Source: Brachypterus glaber
Lineage: Eukaryota; Arthropoda; Insecta; Coleoptera; Kateretidae
Length of the DNA stretch: 64,000 bases
Direction: 5' to 3'
NCBI GenBank assembly: GCA_958510825.1
Contig: OY294054.1
Span: forward strand, 10,432,019-10,496,018
Part shown: one piece after another, positions 11,531 to 22,572 of the stretch
Numbering within the stretch: the first letter of the stretch is position 1
Layout of the letters: every line of letters starts with the position of its first letter
Position numbers and translations under genes: made by a program
The notes under the pieces: generated by a model
What the model was told of the DNA's origin: nothing
Seen by the model: only the letters and a program-made list of their open reading frames with translations
Database searches by the model: none

Positions 11531-12289
11531 GAAATTAAATCAGGTACGATTTTTGTGTTAATTTTAATTAATTATAAGTTTTGATGGTTTTATTTTATGT
11601 AAAATCTATCATATTTCACACGTGAACATGTACACAAGTTATACGCATTTTTCAGATGTTTTTAAACGTAAATTTCACCTGGTTACGAGGTCCGCGTCTG
11701 AGGCATCTCGAATGATGTATTTTTCTGAAAGTTTTTAGTACATTAATTTAAGTCATATGTCTCGAAGTAGATATTATCTTGTACTGGGAAAAGCTTATTT
11801 TATCTAGGAAATTATAATCATCGTTTCATGCAAATTTGTAGATCAGGCGGGAACTAGTGACCGATGATGACGTGTGAGGTTTGATACGGTTTTTTATAAC
11901 TGATTTCTTTCATAGATAAGATTTCTTTGTTTCAAAAGCGCGCAAAAGTTTGACAAGTCTTTTCCGTTGGTAAAAAATGTCATATTAGGGTTTTATTGTT
12001 AAGAAAGGTCTGTTTTTAGGTTTAATAATTTGAGAGTGTTATTTTACCAGAAAGCCTTATTTAATCATACAAAATACTTAAACAAATTTTATAAAATGGC
12101 TATAAAAAAAATATTGCAATGTGAATAAATTCCCACGTAGGGGATGTTCCATGTGAAAAAGGTCTGTGGTTTTTAGAATAAGAAACTGATAGTGTTATTT
12201 GTTAAGGAAACAAAAGTCTGTTATAAAAATACAATATTCTCGACTGCCCTATAAAATACTACACAAATTTTATGTAATAACTAGCCGAG

Positions 12290-12600
12290 TACCCGTATGT
12301 TGCACAGGGCATTAAGATTAACATTTTTTTACCACCTTGGGACATTCTTGTCAAATATGAATATTCTAGATTAAGGGGCCTCTGAGATACGCACACTTTT
12401 TAAGAAACATTTCAATACAAGGTTTCACCTACATAAGGGTTCATTTCGAAAAATCCTTTCATAGTGGGTGCTTACATCATAAAAGAAATAAACTTCCAAA
12501 TTTAAAGTTTCAAGGTCTAGGGGTTTGGGCTGTGCGTTGAATACCTGAGTGCGCCTCTGCACGCATTTCGAGAACAAAAATGCGTATCCCCTACTCTTTA
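12290..12600. repeat. possible older dispersed-repeat segment
   Basis: This stretch contains wording familiar from dispersed insect repeats: CTAGCCGAGTACCCG, TTTCGAAAAATCC, then a line ending GGTCTAGGGGTTTGGGCTGT. Only one copy is in the window, so the call rests on recollection of style and is weak. Confidence 0.3.
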
Positions 12601-14261
12601 CAATTTTGAGCTAGTCAGTCGAGGTCAAATTTTAGCAGTGGTGAAAACAAAAAGATTGTGGTCTCGGGGTAAAATGTATGGTGTGTTTTTAGATCTTTAC
12701 GGGTACGCGAGTTAAAATTAAATCTTTAATACTTATTTTCTAGTGATTAGGTAGTTATATTCAATTGTAATCACACGTTTTATGTTAAAATGTATTTCTA
12801 TGTCTAATTGAGTAAATTTATGCTTTTTCGGGGCCAAAAATACCTGTAAACTGAGATAACTTTTTGCACTTTTCTTTTATAATTACAACCTCATTGTTTT
12901 AGAAAAAGACATGGGTTTTTACATGATTTTAAAGTTGTGAAGGGCTTGCGTTTTTAGGGTTTCTTGTGCAGTTTGTTTTTTTATAGGTAATTTTGACCGG
13001 CAATAATCTGTGACGTGTGATTATAACTGCGTATTAAGTTTAAAGCGCGCCAAAGTTGACATGAAGTTCCCGCTAAGGGAAATGAGATGTTAGTTCGTTG
13101 GAAAGGTCTATCATTTTAAGGTTATATTTATTTTTAAGACGAAATGTCTGTTGTTCAGTGGTAATAATTTTTAAGTAGTTCATTTTATGTAAGTACAAGG
13201 GTTTCTTATAGTTTTAAACAAAACCCAAGGTAAAATCACACAAAATAGTAGAGAAAAACTTTTGTATTTAGAAAACCAGAGAGATGGGTGCTAAACTGAA
13301 TAATGTTAAATTATTTAACGTTAATTTATTTATGAAAAGTTTAGAGGTGGGTTTTTACAAACGTTTTAAATTTTCTTTAGTCATTCATAAATGGAAATTA
13401 TTTTGTTTTATCACTCTGGTATCAGACTGCTGTTTTGAGTTTAGAAGGGCAGTCGGGCAAGAAATAGACCTTGTTGAATGAAGTAAATGTTTTGTCGGTT
13501 TATATTTTATTTATAAAATTCATTCTTGATTTTTTTCAACTTAATTGAATATTGAGTAACCAAAGGTATGACTAAATTGTTTGTGTTTTTTTTTCATTAT
13601 TTTTCTGCTTTCAAGTAATTTTATTTACTCACATGTAATATTTATTTCTTGCTAAATTTATTTAAGGTTAGTGGGTAGCAAAATTTTACTACAAAAGAAT
13701 TTGAGCTTTATAAGATTGATTGAAAGTGTAGAATTTAGAAATGCCAATATTATTTCAAACTTTTCGTGTATTCTAATTTTTATTTATTTATTTTATTTTC
13801 AACCTAGTATCCAGTTGTCGTAGGGTTAATTTTACATGTTTTTTTTTTGTAAGGTGCTGGCAATGTTATGAATATGTGTTTTAATCTGATTTGTTTATTT
13901 ACCGTTTGACAACTTATTTAATTGTGTTTATATATTTATGTGTTTAAAACCGATTTATCTATTACCATTTCTTTATGTTTCTGTGATTTGTTTTGTGGTG
14001 TATTTCAGATTTATTTTTCAGGAATTATAATTATTATTTTTATTGTTATTATCAACATATTTATTTTTTACAGCATTTACATATTTTATAGCACTGCCAG
14101 TTACCTATGATTTTAAAATGTTGAGTTGGATTTGTGCCTAATTGTTTTTTTTTTTAATTTCAAAAACTTGTGTTTGTTGCCATCAAACAATGGAGGGCCG
14201 TTTACGCCGAGCAAAAGGGCCTTGTTGAAAAAAAACTAACATTAATCAGTTAAAGAGGTGA

Positions 14262-14430
14262 TTTGCATAAAGGGTATCCGACGCAGATTAAGTATGGCTT
14301 AACCGGCTTCTGTTTTCGGGTATCTCTAACTTATATTTCTATTTATTTGCATAAAGGGTATCCGACGCAGATTGAGTATGGCTTATCCGGCTTCTGTTTT
14401 CGGGTATCTCAGACTTATATGTCTATTTAT
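14262..14430. repeat. 84-bp tandem duplication
   Basis: Two nearly identical units start with TTTGCATAAAGGGTATCCG at 14262 and 14346. They differ by a few bases (AACCGG or ATCCGG). This is a recent local duplication inside the 5.15-kb element. Confidence 0.9.
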
Positions 14431-16743
14431 TTATTTTAGCCAATGTTGTAATTTTATTAGCGGAATGAAAATTGATGAATAAAAATGCTAAAACTGACCC
14501 AAAACTTTTGTCTCTATAATTCATTATATTTTTAGTGATTGTTTTTCTGTTAAATTTATATATATTTTTATTGGGTCACATTGAACGTGCCCCTGGCTCC
14601 CATGACCGATTCCAAAGAGAGACCATGTATTTATATGTACCGTATTAAATTTCTGTCCATTTTTATTGAACTATTTAATTATTTTTTTATATTGTATATG
14701 TCTCACTTTATATAACTTGTGCAACTAGCTACTTTAACTGAATCCCTGTCATAAATATCATCTTTAGCCGGTTACTAAGATATCTTGGCCGGTACCTACC
14801 TTCCTTCCTACCTTGTCTACTGTGTAAATGTTTTCGTATGGGGCCGCCCCCATTGGGGCGTAAATGATACTTTTATTGTGGAATAATTTTACAGGCAAAA
14901 CATAGTAGAAACCAATTAGGCATACATTTTCCTCACCATTAAGTAATTTTACAATTTCCTATTTTTTTTTACAAAATGTAATCACGTGACAGACATGTAA
15001 ATGATTTTGCGATGTCTGTTTTCTGGTTTGATTTAGGGACTATGTTATTTGGGTCGTGTTAAATAATATTTTGGTGTTTTCTGCCGAACACCTTAAATTG
15101 TTGGGTATAAAAGTTTGGGATAATACCTGGTTTTATTAGTGCTATTTTATACTTGTAATTTTGTGGTTAAAAAGAGAAGGTTTTCTAGTTGCTTACTTTC
15201 CTTCTCAGAGAAAAGCACCTGAGGCAACTGTAACTGGCTTTATTATAAGTTTTTTTTTTATACCTGGTTTTTTTATCTCATTTCATGTAAATTATACACA
15301 TCTTGATTTGATGTTTAATAAAGTTGGTTACAAGGGTTTATTTGTTTTATTGAAAATGTCCCCAATTCTCCTTTCATACGCAAGTAACACAATACAAATT
15401 GAACCAAATATATATATTTTAACCTTCTGTAAACACAAAGTAGGATCCTACTCTAGACTAATCGATCATTGGCCAGATTTGTTGGTATTTTTGTTGGGTT
15501 ACTACATAACCACCTTAATTTGTCATACTGCAGATGATAATTTTTAGGTCGGTTACATTACAACAGCAAATAAAGTAGGTTGCAGGCAAAGAAAGTGGTA
15601 AATTTAAATCAGTACTGTAAATTCACAGTTATCTGTAAAAATGTGAATTTTTATTTTAGTAATTTTACTGCTTATCTTATCTTTTGTAGAATGTAAGCTA
15701 TTATTATGGTAATTTTCAACCAATATTGTAAAAGTGCCAGGTTTTTGGACCACATGCATGAATTTTAATGCAAAATTATTGTACCGACAGGAAAAGAGCT
15801 GAGATTTTACTAAACCCAGTAATGTTGAGGTTAATTTAATAAATATTGTAAATTCACATTCTGACATTGTAAATTTGCTTTAATTATTACAGTTAAAACT
15901 ACTGTAAGATTGACGGACAAATTTAGAGTGTACGACGGGCCAATGTTGGCAAAACTTCATTGGTCCTATATTGGCCGCCAGAAGGTCGCTTTAAAGCCAA
16001 CGATAATTTCGATCGTACATTGGCCAATCTAAGGCCGCAGTCTTATGAACCAACGTACGTTGGCCAACCTAAGGCCGGTCAATGATAAATTCAAAACTTG
16101 AAAATTGAAAAAATTTTCGTTGGCCTTCGGGCGGCCAGTGTAGGGCTTTTTGCCAGTTTTGCCAACATTGGCCCGTCGTATGCGACCGTAGGGCGGCTGA
16201 TGCCTCCTCAGTATGTAGACCCAATGTGGGTTTGCTAACATTGGTCCAATGTAGGAAACATTGGCACGCCCTTGTTTGGCCAACGGGCGGCCAACGAACC
16301 AATTTTTGCTGGGAACTGTTGTATGGGTGGTACACTAGACACTTTCTGTCCTTTAAGACTGATTTCTTATTTAAAAAGACGAATAGGAATTAAATATGCA
16401 ATAAATAGTTGTCCCATTCCAGGAAATTTGTCCCATTCAAGAATACTAACAATATTATCAAAAAATTAGGATAAAAATATTTACTGTAATATTCGATTAT
16501 TTGGTATATGTTTCGTATTGTTCTAAACTATTACATACACCAAATTCAAACAATTTCCTTTTGCCTTTCGTCAATAAAATATCGTTCAAAATTATTAAAA
16601 AAGTTACTTTTGACTTGGTAAAACTAACTTGTTAAATTTTTCAAAAACCCAGCTGCCTAAACAAAAACCAAAAATTACGAAGCATAGTCCAGAAACAGAC
16701 ACTGTCCCATTCAATAATATGTCCCTATGGGTATTTCCCCCTA

Positions 16744-16757
16744 CATATTATGAATAG
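16744..16757 (-). mobile_element. 14-bp LINE remnant between two insertions
   Basis: CATATTATGAATAG sits between the right end of MITE-T and the left end of the hAT-like element. Its last eight bases, ATGAATAG, are the target duplication of the hAT-like element. In the - frame it joins the LINE pieces on either side. Confidence 0.7.
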
Positions 16758-17978
16758 TAGGGTGCCCAGGACCTACGGAATTGTTGGGGTCCCACCCCTC
16801 AAAATTGTTCCTTTAGATGAGAGAACAACCCTGTTTTTTTTTAGATTTTTAAAAAAATATTTGGAGGTCCCGCCCGGCGTTTTTTTAAATAGAAAATCAC
16901 GTGAAGGGTTTTTATTTTTTTAAGGATATAAAAACTTTGATATTGAAAGTTTATGGAATAAAAAAGTGTTTCTGGATAATAAAGGAATACTCTCAATTTT
17001 TATGTCCCTCTAAAAAAATAAAACGTATTTTTTATGAGGCAAAAATGGTAAAAATTGACAAATGAGGTTAATAAAGGCTAGAAAAAACTGCACTTAGAAT
17101 TTTTTCCAAAGAGTAATTTTTTTCCAGGGTATTCTCTAATATGTCCGAATTCAGGGTTTATACTTACTTTTTTGAAAAAAAGTACAGGGTGTCCAAAAAA
17201 TAATTAAATATCTCAATAAAAGTTAAAAAAATGCATTAAATTGCAATAAAATGTCAGTTTTGTAGAAAATAAATAAAAAATGTTTTCAAAATGCCTTGTA
17301 ATATGTTAAATTATGTAATAAAACACATTAAATAAAGTTTTTTTTTCAAAAAAGATGTAAGACGTGTATATTTAAAAATCCGAAAAAAAAAAATCTAGCA
17401 CACCCAGTTATAAAAATAAATACATTTCAAAGCAATTTGTACATATTATTATGCTTTTTGGCCAAATATAATCTGTTTAATCGAAATAAAGTGATTTTTT
17501 TACATTTTATGGGATTTGTGATTTTTTTTTGGACATCCTGTTCTTTTTCTCGAAAAAATAAATATGGGGCGTTAATTGGTATCTATCCATAAATTTCTAA
17601 AAAAAAATGACCTATGAAAAAATTTTCTAAGTAACCTTTTTTGTAGTATAAATAAGCTTCATACATCAATTTTTACAAAGTTTTTACCCTGGTAAAGCCA
17701 TTTTTTCATGTAAAAGGGTAATTTTTTTTTTGAATATTCCCTTTTTATTCAAAAATAAGTTTCCCTTCTAAAATCGCCAGATTTCAAATCTTTTTATATT
17801 TAAATAATAATAAAAAGGCTTAACATGTTTTCTCTCCCAAAAAACCGCCGGGCGCAAACCTCTAAATATTTTTTTAAAAATCTGAAAAAAAATAGAGGGT
17901 TGGTTTTTGTCCTAAATGAACATTTATAGGGGATGGGACCCTAAAAAAAACATTTTTTAATTTTGACTGGGCACCCTA
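16758..17978. mobile_element. hAT-like fold-back element with 8-bp target duplication
   Basis: The terminal inverted repeats begin TAGGGTGCCCAG and end CTGGGCACCCTA. They continue as long inverted arms (AAAAAAATATTTGGAGGT facing AACCTCTAAATATTTTTTT, and CCCGCCCGGCG facing CGCCGGGCG). The 8-bp direct repeat ATGAATAG flanks it at 16750-16757 and 17979-17986. The TSD length and TIR style fit hAT elements. No transposase is present, and another MITE sits inside at 17185-17540. Confidence 0.88.
17185..17540. mobile_element. nested MITE with CAGGGTGTCCAAAAAA ends
   Basis: The left end is TA followed by CAGGGTGTCCAAAAAA. The right end is the inverted TTTTTTTTGGACATCCTG. At 356 bp and without coding capacity, it is a mariner-type MITE inside the hAT-like element. 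Confidence 0.8.
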
Positions 17979-18560
17979 ATGAATAGTCATAATTCCATGT
18001 TCTTTAAATAATGTTCTGCATGAAGATGTATAGGGTACTCTGAAAATAAATCGTAATCCTCTTTTTTAGAACGAAAACTTTTTCAAAATCTACACTGTTC
18101 CCCCAACACATAAGTCCATAACCAAGAACTGAATTAATACAAGCGTAATAAAAATTAACAAGCGTTGACGTGCTAACAGCAATTCTTAATTTGAGAACAC
18201 AGTAAATTATTGAGATCAAACGTTTGAAAATATCTTTAATATGATCCTTCCAAGAGACCGACAAATCTAAATGTACACCCAAAAAGTTACAATTATAATT
18301 ATGTTTAATGGTCTCTTAAATCTCTCTTAAATCTTAGCAAAATACCAAATCCAGTTTTGTTCTATTGTTTCTGTTTTTACACCAATCAGACATGTTTTTA
18401 ACACACATAAAGGAAAACGTCTTTTTTATTTGATTGTATCCAAAAGCGCCACTTTTTGTATAATAAAGTTTCATTTTTCGGCCTAGGCCGCAAAAGTAAA
18501 ATAGTCGACGTTGGTTGCTTGATATTGAAACTGTTGACATTTGAATTCTAAGGTCAAAGT
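17979..18560 (-). mobile_element. LINE reverse-transcriptase fragment (5' piece of the split LINE)
   Basis: The - strand translation includes KNMSDWCKN (the helix before the K-T motif), then MGVHLDLSVSWKDHIKDIF, then FYYACINSVLGYGLMCWGNS, then in another frame FRVPYTSSCRTLFKEHGIMT. This order is typical of insect non-LTR reverse transcriptases after the polymerase catalytic residues. The frame runs straight into the ATGAATAG duplication and resumes beyond the insertions near 10743. Frameshifts and stops show it is dead. Confidence 0.85.
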
Positions 18561-19039
18561 TGTCAAAAATACAAATGTATTTATTAATAGTTTTTAGACA
18601 AAAAATGGTCTTAGAAATAACTTTATATATTTTTTAATCTATTATCATTTTTATGTCAATGGTCTAACCCCGAAAGTGATAGTCCTTTAAAATTCCTAAA
18701 CATGTTATACAAAATCAAGTTTTTTAAAATACTTTTACCTGAGTTTTGGTTTTTACTCTTGATTTTTTAAAATCAATCATAAGATTGATTGTGAATTTGA
18801 TATGGGTAGTTTCTGTTATTATTAAAGCATAGAATATTCCATATTTTCTTCAAAAATTAACTTCTTTCCCATCTAAGGAAACTTCTTGACACAACTCTGT
18901 AGGTATTTACTGACTAAGAGTTGAGAGTTTTCAAATAAAATCCTTATTATATTCTTGATATTTGAGCATTAAACCATAGGTTTCAAATTTCCAAATTCTT
19001 TTAAATATAGCATAGAAATCAAAGTCATAATTTGCAAAT
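18561..19039. other. no recognised gene or repeat
   Basis: This may contain further decayed 5' LINE sequence, but I cannot recognise protein similarity. Confidence 0.35.
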
Positions 19040-19262
19040 TTTTGTACACCTATCCAGGCACATGAAATTTGGCGTGGACTTTGCATTAAGACCAATCGAG
19101 TCGTCGAGTCAAAAAAACAATTCAAGGTCATATTTTGCTAACTTTCAAACGTTTAGACCAGAAACCTTAAATTTGGTATGGGTACCCTTTGGATCAAGAC
19201 CAATCAAATCCTCTTTCAAGGTTAACTTTTAGACGTCTCCACCAAGGAACACAAAATTTGGT
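19040..19262. repeat. 94-bp tandem repeat, about 2.3 units
   Basis: Each unit runs from an A/C-rich start through ATGAAATTTGGCGTGGACTT or AAATTTGGTATGGGTACCCT to AAGACCAATCGAGTC or AAGACCAATCAAATC. The third unit is cut off at AAAATTTGGTC. Confidence 0.7.
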
Positions 19263-19345
19263 CATTTTAGAGTGTTACGCCCATGTTTATGGCATAGGAA
19301 AATAGCGTTACATGGGGGGTAATACTTGAAAGTTCCCTGAGCAGA
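19263..19345. mobile_element. partial MITE of the GTTACGTAATACTTGAACG family
   Basis: This matches the right half of the complete copy at 28203-28351: GTGTTACGCCCATG, AATAGCGTTACATGGGGGG and TAATACTTGAAAGTTCCCT. The left arm is missing. Confidence 0.75.
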
Positions 19346-19743
19346 GGGAGCAAAGTATAAAATATTTTCACGGCTTCTTTGAATTTATGTTTTTATTATC
19401 GATCCTATGTTTCAAAAATAAACTAGCCAGGATTGAAGTTGTGTCGCACAGGGAATAATGTTTTATTTATTTATCCTGGCATAAGTCCTGCATACCTAGT
19501 TTGTCCCTTGCTAATCCTTATTTTCATATAGAAAATAAGACTTTGCTAGAGATTCTAGCTTAAATATTTTTACATGATAACACAGACCTGCTATAAAAAA
19601 GCGGTTTTGAGTCAACAACAAAACGTGGTTTAATTAGCACCGATACGTAGTAGGTAATGATGTAGAGAATGCTTAAAGGGGGGAGCCGTATCCAAGAAAA
19701 CATAGTATTGGCGATAAATTTTATATTTTAGGTGTATCTAATA
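19346..19743. other. no recognised gene or repeat
   Basis: Nothing identifiable. Confidence 0.35.
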
Positions 19744-21638
19744 CCGGGTGTCCCAACTCTATTTACCCACCGATTTTCTCAAAAAACAAAAGTGATAATC
19801 AAGTTCTGCGAAAACCACCTTAAATGGGACAACAATATCCATAAAAAGTAGCACAAAATAAAATCCACCCCTTAACCCTTCGTTAGGCGCGCCTCTTTTG
19901 TAACGTGTTTAGGCGCGCGGTCTACACTTGTAGACCATTTTATTTTTTGTTTAAAAAAAAAACACATTTATATTTTTAAAAACCAAATATCTTATGTTAT
20001 TTATTTGGTTGTATTTAAAAGTTATTTACATATTTTTTTCAAATTATTATTGTTTTAGTAAGTGTTAAGGGTAAAAGAAAAATGATATACAATTCTAACA
20101 TATATTTTACATCTGTACGGTAATTTGTAAAAATAACTTAAAAATCTTTCTGAAACTAAAACATTTGTTTTTTTTTTAACATGTACGATTATAAAAAAAT
20201 AAAAAACACCTAAATTAAAAGAAAAAAATATTATAAAATTTGACTCGAAATCATGCAATATTTTAGTAACTCATGCGCCTTGTACATGTGCTCTTTGCAA
20301 TCGTAGTTATGATATTTTGAGCATTTTTTTTTTCGATTTATTTTCCCCTCTTAGGCACATTTAGTGTCCAAAGTAATTTTTAGTTTTATAGAAAAATTAC
20401 ATTATTTATCAAAAACATTACGTATGAGCTCTTTCATGCCCAAAAAGACTCGTGCCAGTGTCTTCCTATAAACCGCTATTTTTTTGGTGGTAAAGACATA
20501 TTGTATCTTTAATTTATCTTTAAACTAATAAACTAACTTTAAAAAACAATATTCACAAAAAGAAACCATAAAAACTTACACAAAATAAAAAAATGCAAAA
20601 ATAAAAAGGGTAACGTGGTTAGTCGCGCGGTCTACAATTGTAGACCAGGCAGGTTTCAATATGAATAAAAACAATATTATACCCATTCAAAGTGTGAATT
20701 ATTACTGATCTAATAGATTGATGCATAATGCACAGCTACTCGAAGGGGCGCAAGCGTAAACACTCCGTGTAAAAAGTTACCCAGCTAAAAAAAAGCATGG
20801 TCTACGATCGCAGACCGCGCGCCTAACGAAGGGTTAACCCCTCCCCCTCAACTTACCCCTAAATTTATTTTATCAGATAGCACCCCTATTTTTTTATTGT
20901 ATTGGATAGACCTTGAGCTTCTTAATACAATAGTATATTATACTTTTTATTTTGAATTTGAGAAGTGATAAAAAACATTGAAAAACAACTTCCTAGTTTG
21001 AACTTTATTGGATAGCGATTTCCCCGAAAACTAAAAGAGATAATCAATTTTTGCAAAAGACAGTTTAAACAGGAGAATAGTATTTCTAAAAAGTGGCCCA
21101 AAATTAAATCCACCCCTACACCCCTTCCCACAACTTTATTTTTTCAAATAACACCCCTATATTTTTACGGTTGCTTTGGATAGACTTTGAGCTTGCAATA
21201 CAATGGTTATACACCATTGTATATACAATATATAATATAAATATAGATATAGATGGGATCCGGAGGTTGTTTTAAAACTTATAACCACTTCTAAAACTCA
21301 AAAATAACACCATTATATTTGCAAGCTTGGAAGTCTATCCAAAGCAAACTAAAAAATATAGGGGTGCTGTTTGAATAAATAAAGTTGGGGGTAAGTTGGG
21401 AGAGGGGGTGTAGGGGTGGATTTAATTTTGGGCTACTTTTTATAGATAGCATTTTAATATTTAAACTGATTTTTGCAGAAATTGATTATCTCTTTTAGTT
21501 TTCGGGAAAACCGGTGCCGAATAAAGTTAAAATCAAGGGGTAGTTGTTGTCGTCCCATTTAAGGTGGTTTTTGCAGAACTTAATTATCTCTTTTAGTTTT
21601 CAATAAAATCACTGAGTAAATAGAGTTGGAACACTCGG
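19744..21638. mobile_element. fold-back element with a piggyBac-like element inside
   Basis: The left end CCGGGTGTCCCAACTCTATT and the inverted right end (reverse complement CCGAGTGTTCCAACTCTATT) are both flanked by TA. The interior carries repeated inverted modules (CACCCCTATATTTTT, GGATAGACTTTGAGCTTGC, AAAAGAGATAATC). Without the 958-bp insertion it would be about 0.94 kb, similar to the copy at 7387-8192. Confidence 0.87.
19876..20833. mobile_element. piggyBac-like non-autonomous element with TTAA target duplication
   Basis: The ends are CCCTTCGTTAGGCGCGC and the inverted GCGCGCCTAACGAAGGG. TTAA lies at both sides (19872-19875 and 20834-20837), the signature of piggyBac integration. The subterminal word CGCGCGGTCTACA followed by a palindrome occurs near 19914 and 20624, and inverted near 20800. 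The copy near 20630 is the perfect 18-bp palindrome GGTCTACAATTGTAGACC. The interior is A/T-rich with no transposase. Such palindromes are plausible transposase-binding sites, an inference. Confidence 0.93.
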
Positions 21639-21714
21639 TAGATATTGCGACTCATGAAGGGTTAAATATTTACAGTATTTATATAGTTAATTACAATAAA
21701 TATTTTGTATTTTT

Positions 21715-21996
21715 ACATTATTACATTACATTACATTACATGTTTGTTTAACCTCGTACTATTCTACTTAATTAAGCATCCCCTAAGTCCAGGACTTGTG
21801 TGGGCTAGTAGTAGAGGGAACCACCGGCTTATACTGACTTTCGAACCAGTTTCTAGGGATTGTCCGTTTCACTTATCGCCTTCGACAAATTTCAATTATT
21901 AATTAACTGAAAAAGGCAAATCGGCGCCAGTGAGAATCGAACTCACGATAGTAGTCTTGCTATGCATACGCGCTAGCCACTACGCTATGCCTCCCA
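21715..21996 (-). mobile_element. tRNA-derived SINE
   Basis: Read on the - strand, a tRNA-like head (21996 to 21921) carries an A box TAGCGTAGTGG (21977-21987) and a B box GTTCGATTC (21934-21942), about 34 bp apart as in RNA polymerase III promoters. The T arm is a perfect stem, GTGAG/CTCAC. The acceptor stem does not close, so it is not a working tRNA gene. A body of about 180 bp follows, shared with 2196-2390. The 3' end is a short tail of repeated TGTAA units (21715-21742). Transcription would come from its own internal promoter. Confidence 0.92.
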
Positions 21997-22405
21997 TATT
22001 ATGTTTTGATATTGTAAAAAATATAACTACTCGGTATTTTGATTTACAAACATTATTGTAATTATTAATAAAAAATTATAATAATTTGTATTTAGAAAAG
22101 TTAGTAAATTTTTGGAAATTATAATTTATTTGTAAATTTAGGATAAAAAAATAAATAATTTACAATAACTATTTCCAGTGTATGCTGCAAAAAATATCCA
22201 CTTAAATAAAACTTTTATGTTTTAGTGTAAAAACGAAACATCTAGTAGCATAAGAAACTATCTTGCCTAAACAAAGTTAAAATTCACTTAGTCTAAATTA
22301 TATTCATTTGTATTGACATTTTTATCTGTGTAACGTTTATGCAGTGTAGAATACCATATGCGTCGTATCAACCTAATCAAGTGTTTTTTTTTTTTGAATT
22401 TTCAG
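21997..22405 (+). other. intron before the first receptor exon
   Basis: AT-rich intron sequence. It ends with a long T-run and ATTTTCAG, a strong polypyrimidine tract and acceptor for the exon at 22406. Confidence 0.6.
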
Positions 22406-22572
22406 GGAATTGCTTCATTTATTTCGTTATCAGCCGAAGTCGGGATTTGCATAGCCGTGACTGAGAAAATCTTAAGAAACTCGAAGACCGAAGACTTTGA
22501 TCGAATCATCGAGAGGTTAATGCAAAAAACGGCCCGCGCTGTCGTCCTATTCGTCGATGAGGATAACACGAG
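22406..22572 (+). CDS. metabotropic glutamate receptor-like gene, ligand-binding-domain exon (upstream of two)
   Basis: This exon encodes 55 whole codons plus two bases. It begins GIASFISLSAEVGICIAV and continues through a FDRIIERLMQ helix to RAVVLFVDEDNT. The pattern (residues after YGE/K-G, then V-CIA---KI, then a helix, then ARAV-LF--ED) is the second lobe of the Venus-flytrap domain of class C GPCRs. That domain is extracellular and binds an amino acid to start G-protein signalling. The acceptor TTTTCAG ends at 22405 (phase 0) and the donor GTTAGT starts at 22573. The split Arg codon (AG plus G) is completed by the exon at 54280. The wording is nearer vertebrate group III or insect mangetout (mtt)-type receptors than the Drosophila mGluR I recall, so the orthologue is left open. 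No start codon lies here. Confidence 0.9.

Larger units (their letters stand above)
11164..16313. mobile_element. 5.15-kb terminal-inverted-repeat element inserted in MITE-T
   Basis: The ends are inverted: CCCATCAAACATTGGTTCG on the left, and CCCAGCAAAAATTGGTTCG as the reverse complement on the right. Further in, both share the CCGCCCGT, CAAACCCACAT and CTACATACTGAGGAGGCATC blocks. The right arm has about 100 bp extra. The right subterminal 15939-16313 is crowded with TTGGCC/GGCCAA words. Comparison with the empty copy at 3105-4030 gives the insertion point; the target duplication is short and ambiguous (AA or AAC). I find no transposase. The interior is T- and G-rich on the + strand, with a 65-codon (13284-13481) and a 128-codon (15161-15547) open frame of unknown meaning. 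The superfamily is undetermined. Confidence 0.85.
10744..16741. mobile_element. MITE-T copy split by a 5.15-kb insertion
   Basis: The left piece (10744-11163) and right piece (16314-16741) together correspond, inverted, to the uninterrupted copy at 3105-4030. The ends are GGGGGAGATACCCATGAATG and the matching CATTCAATAATATG...ATTTCCCCC. TA flanks both sides (10742-10743 and 16742-16743), and the interrupted LINE frame outside confirms that TA was the target. It is non-coding. Confidence 0.88.

Noticed and set aside
15161..15547. 128-codon open frame in the 5.15-kb element as a membrane protein
   Set aside because: It has hydrophobic stretches because of T-rich sequence. I recognise no family and no supporting signals.
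21921..21996. Functional tRNA gene
   Set aside because: The A and B boxes and T arm are fine, but the acceptor stem does not pair and a SINE body and tail follow.
1..22405. Upstream receptor exons
   Set aside because: No stretch resembling the preceding part of the ligand-binding domain was recognised.
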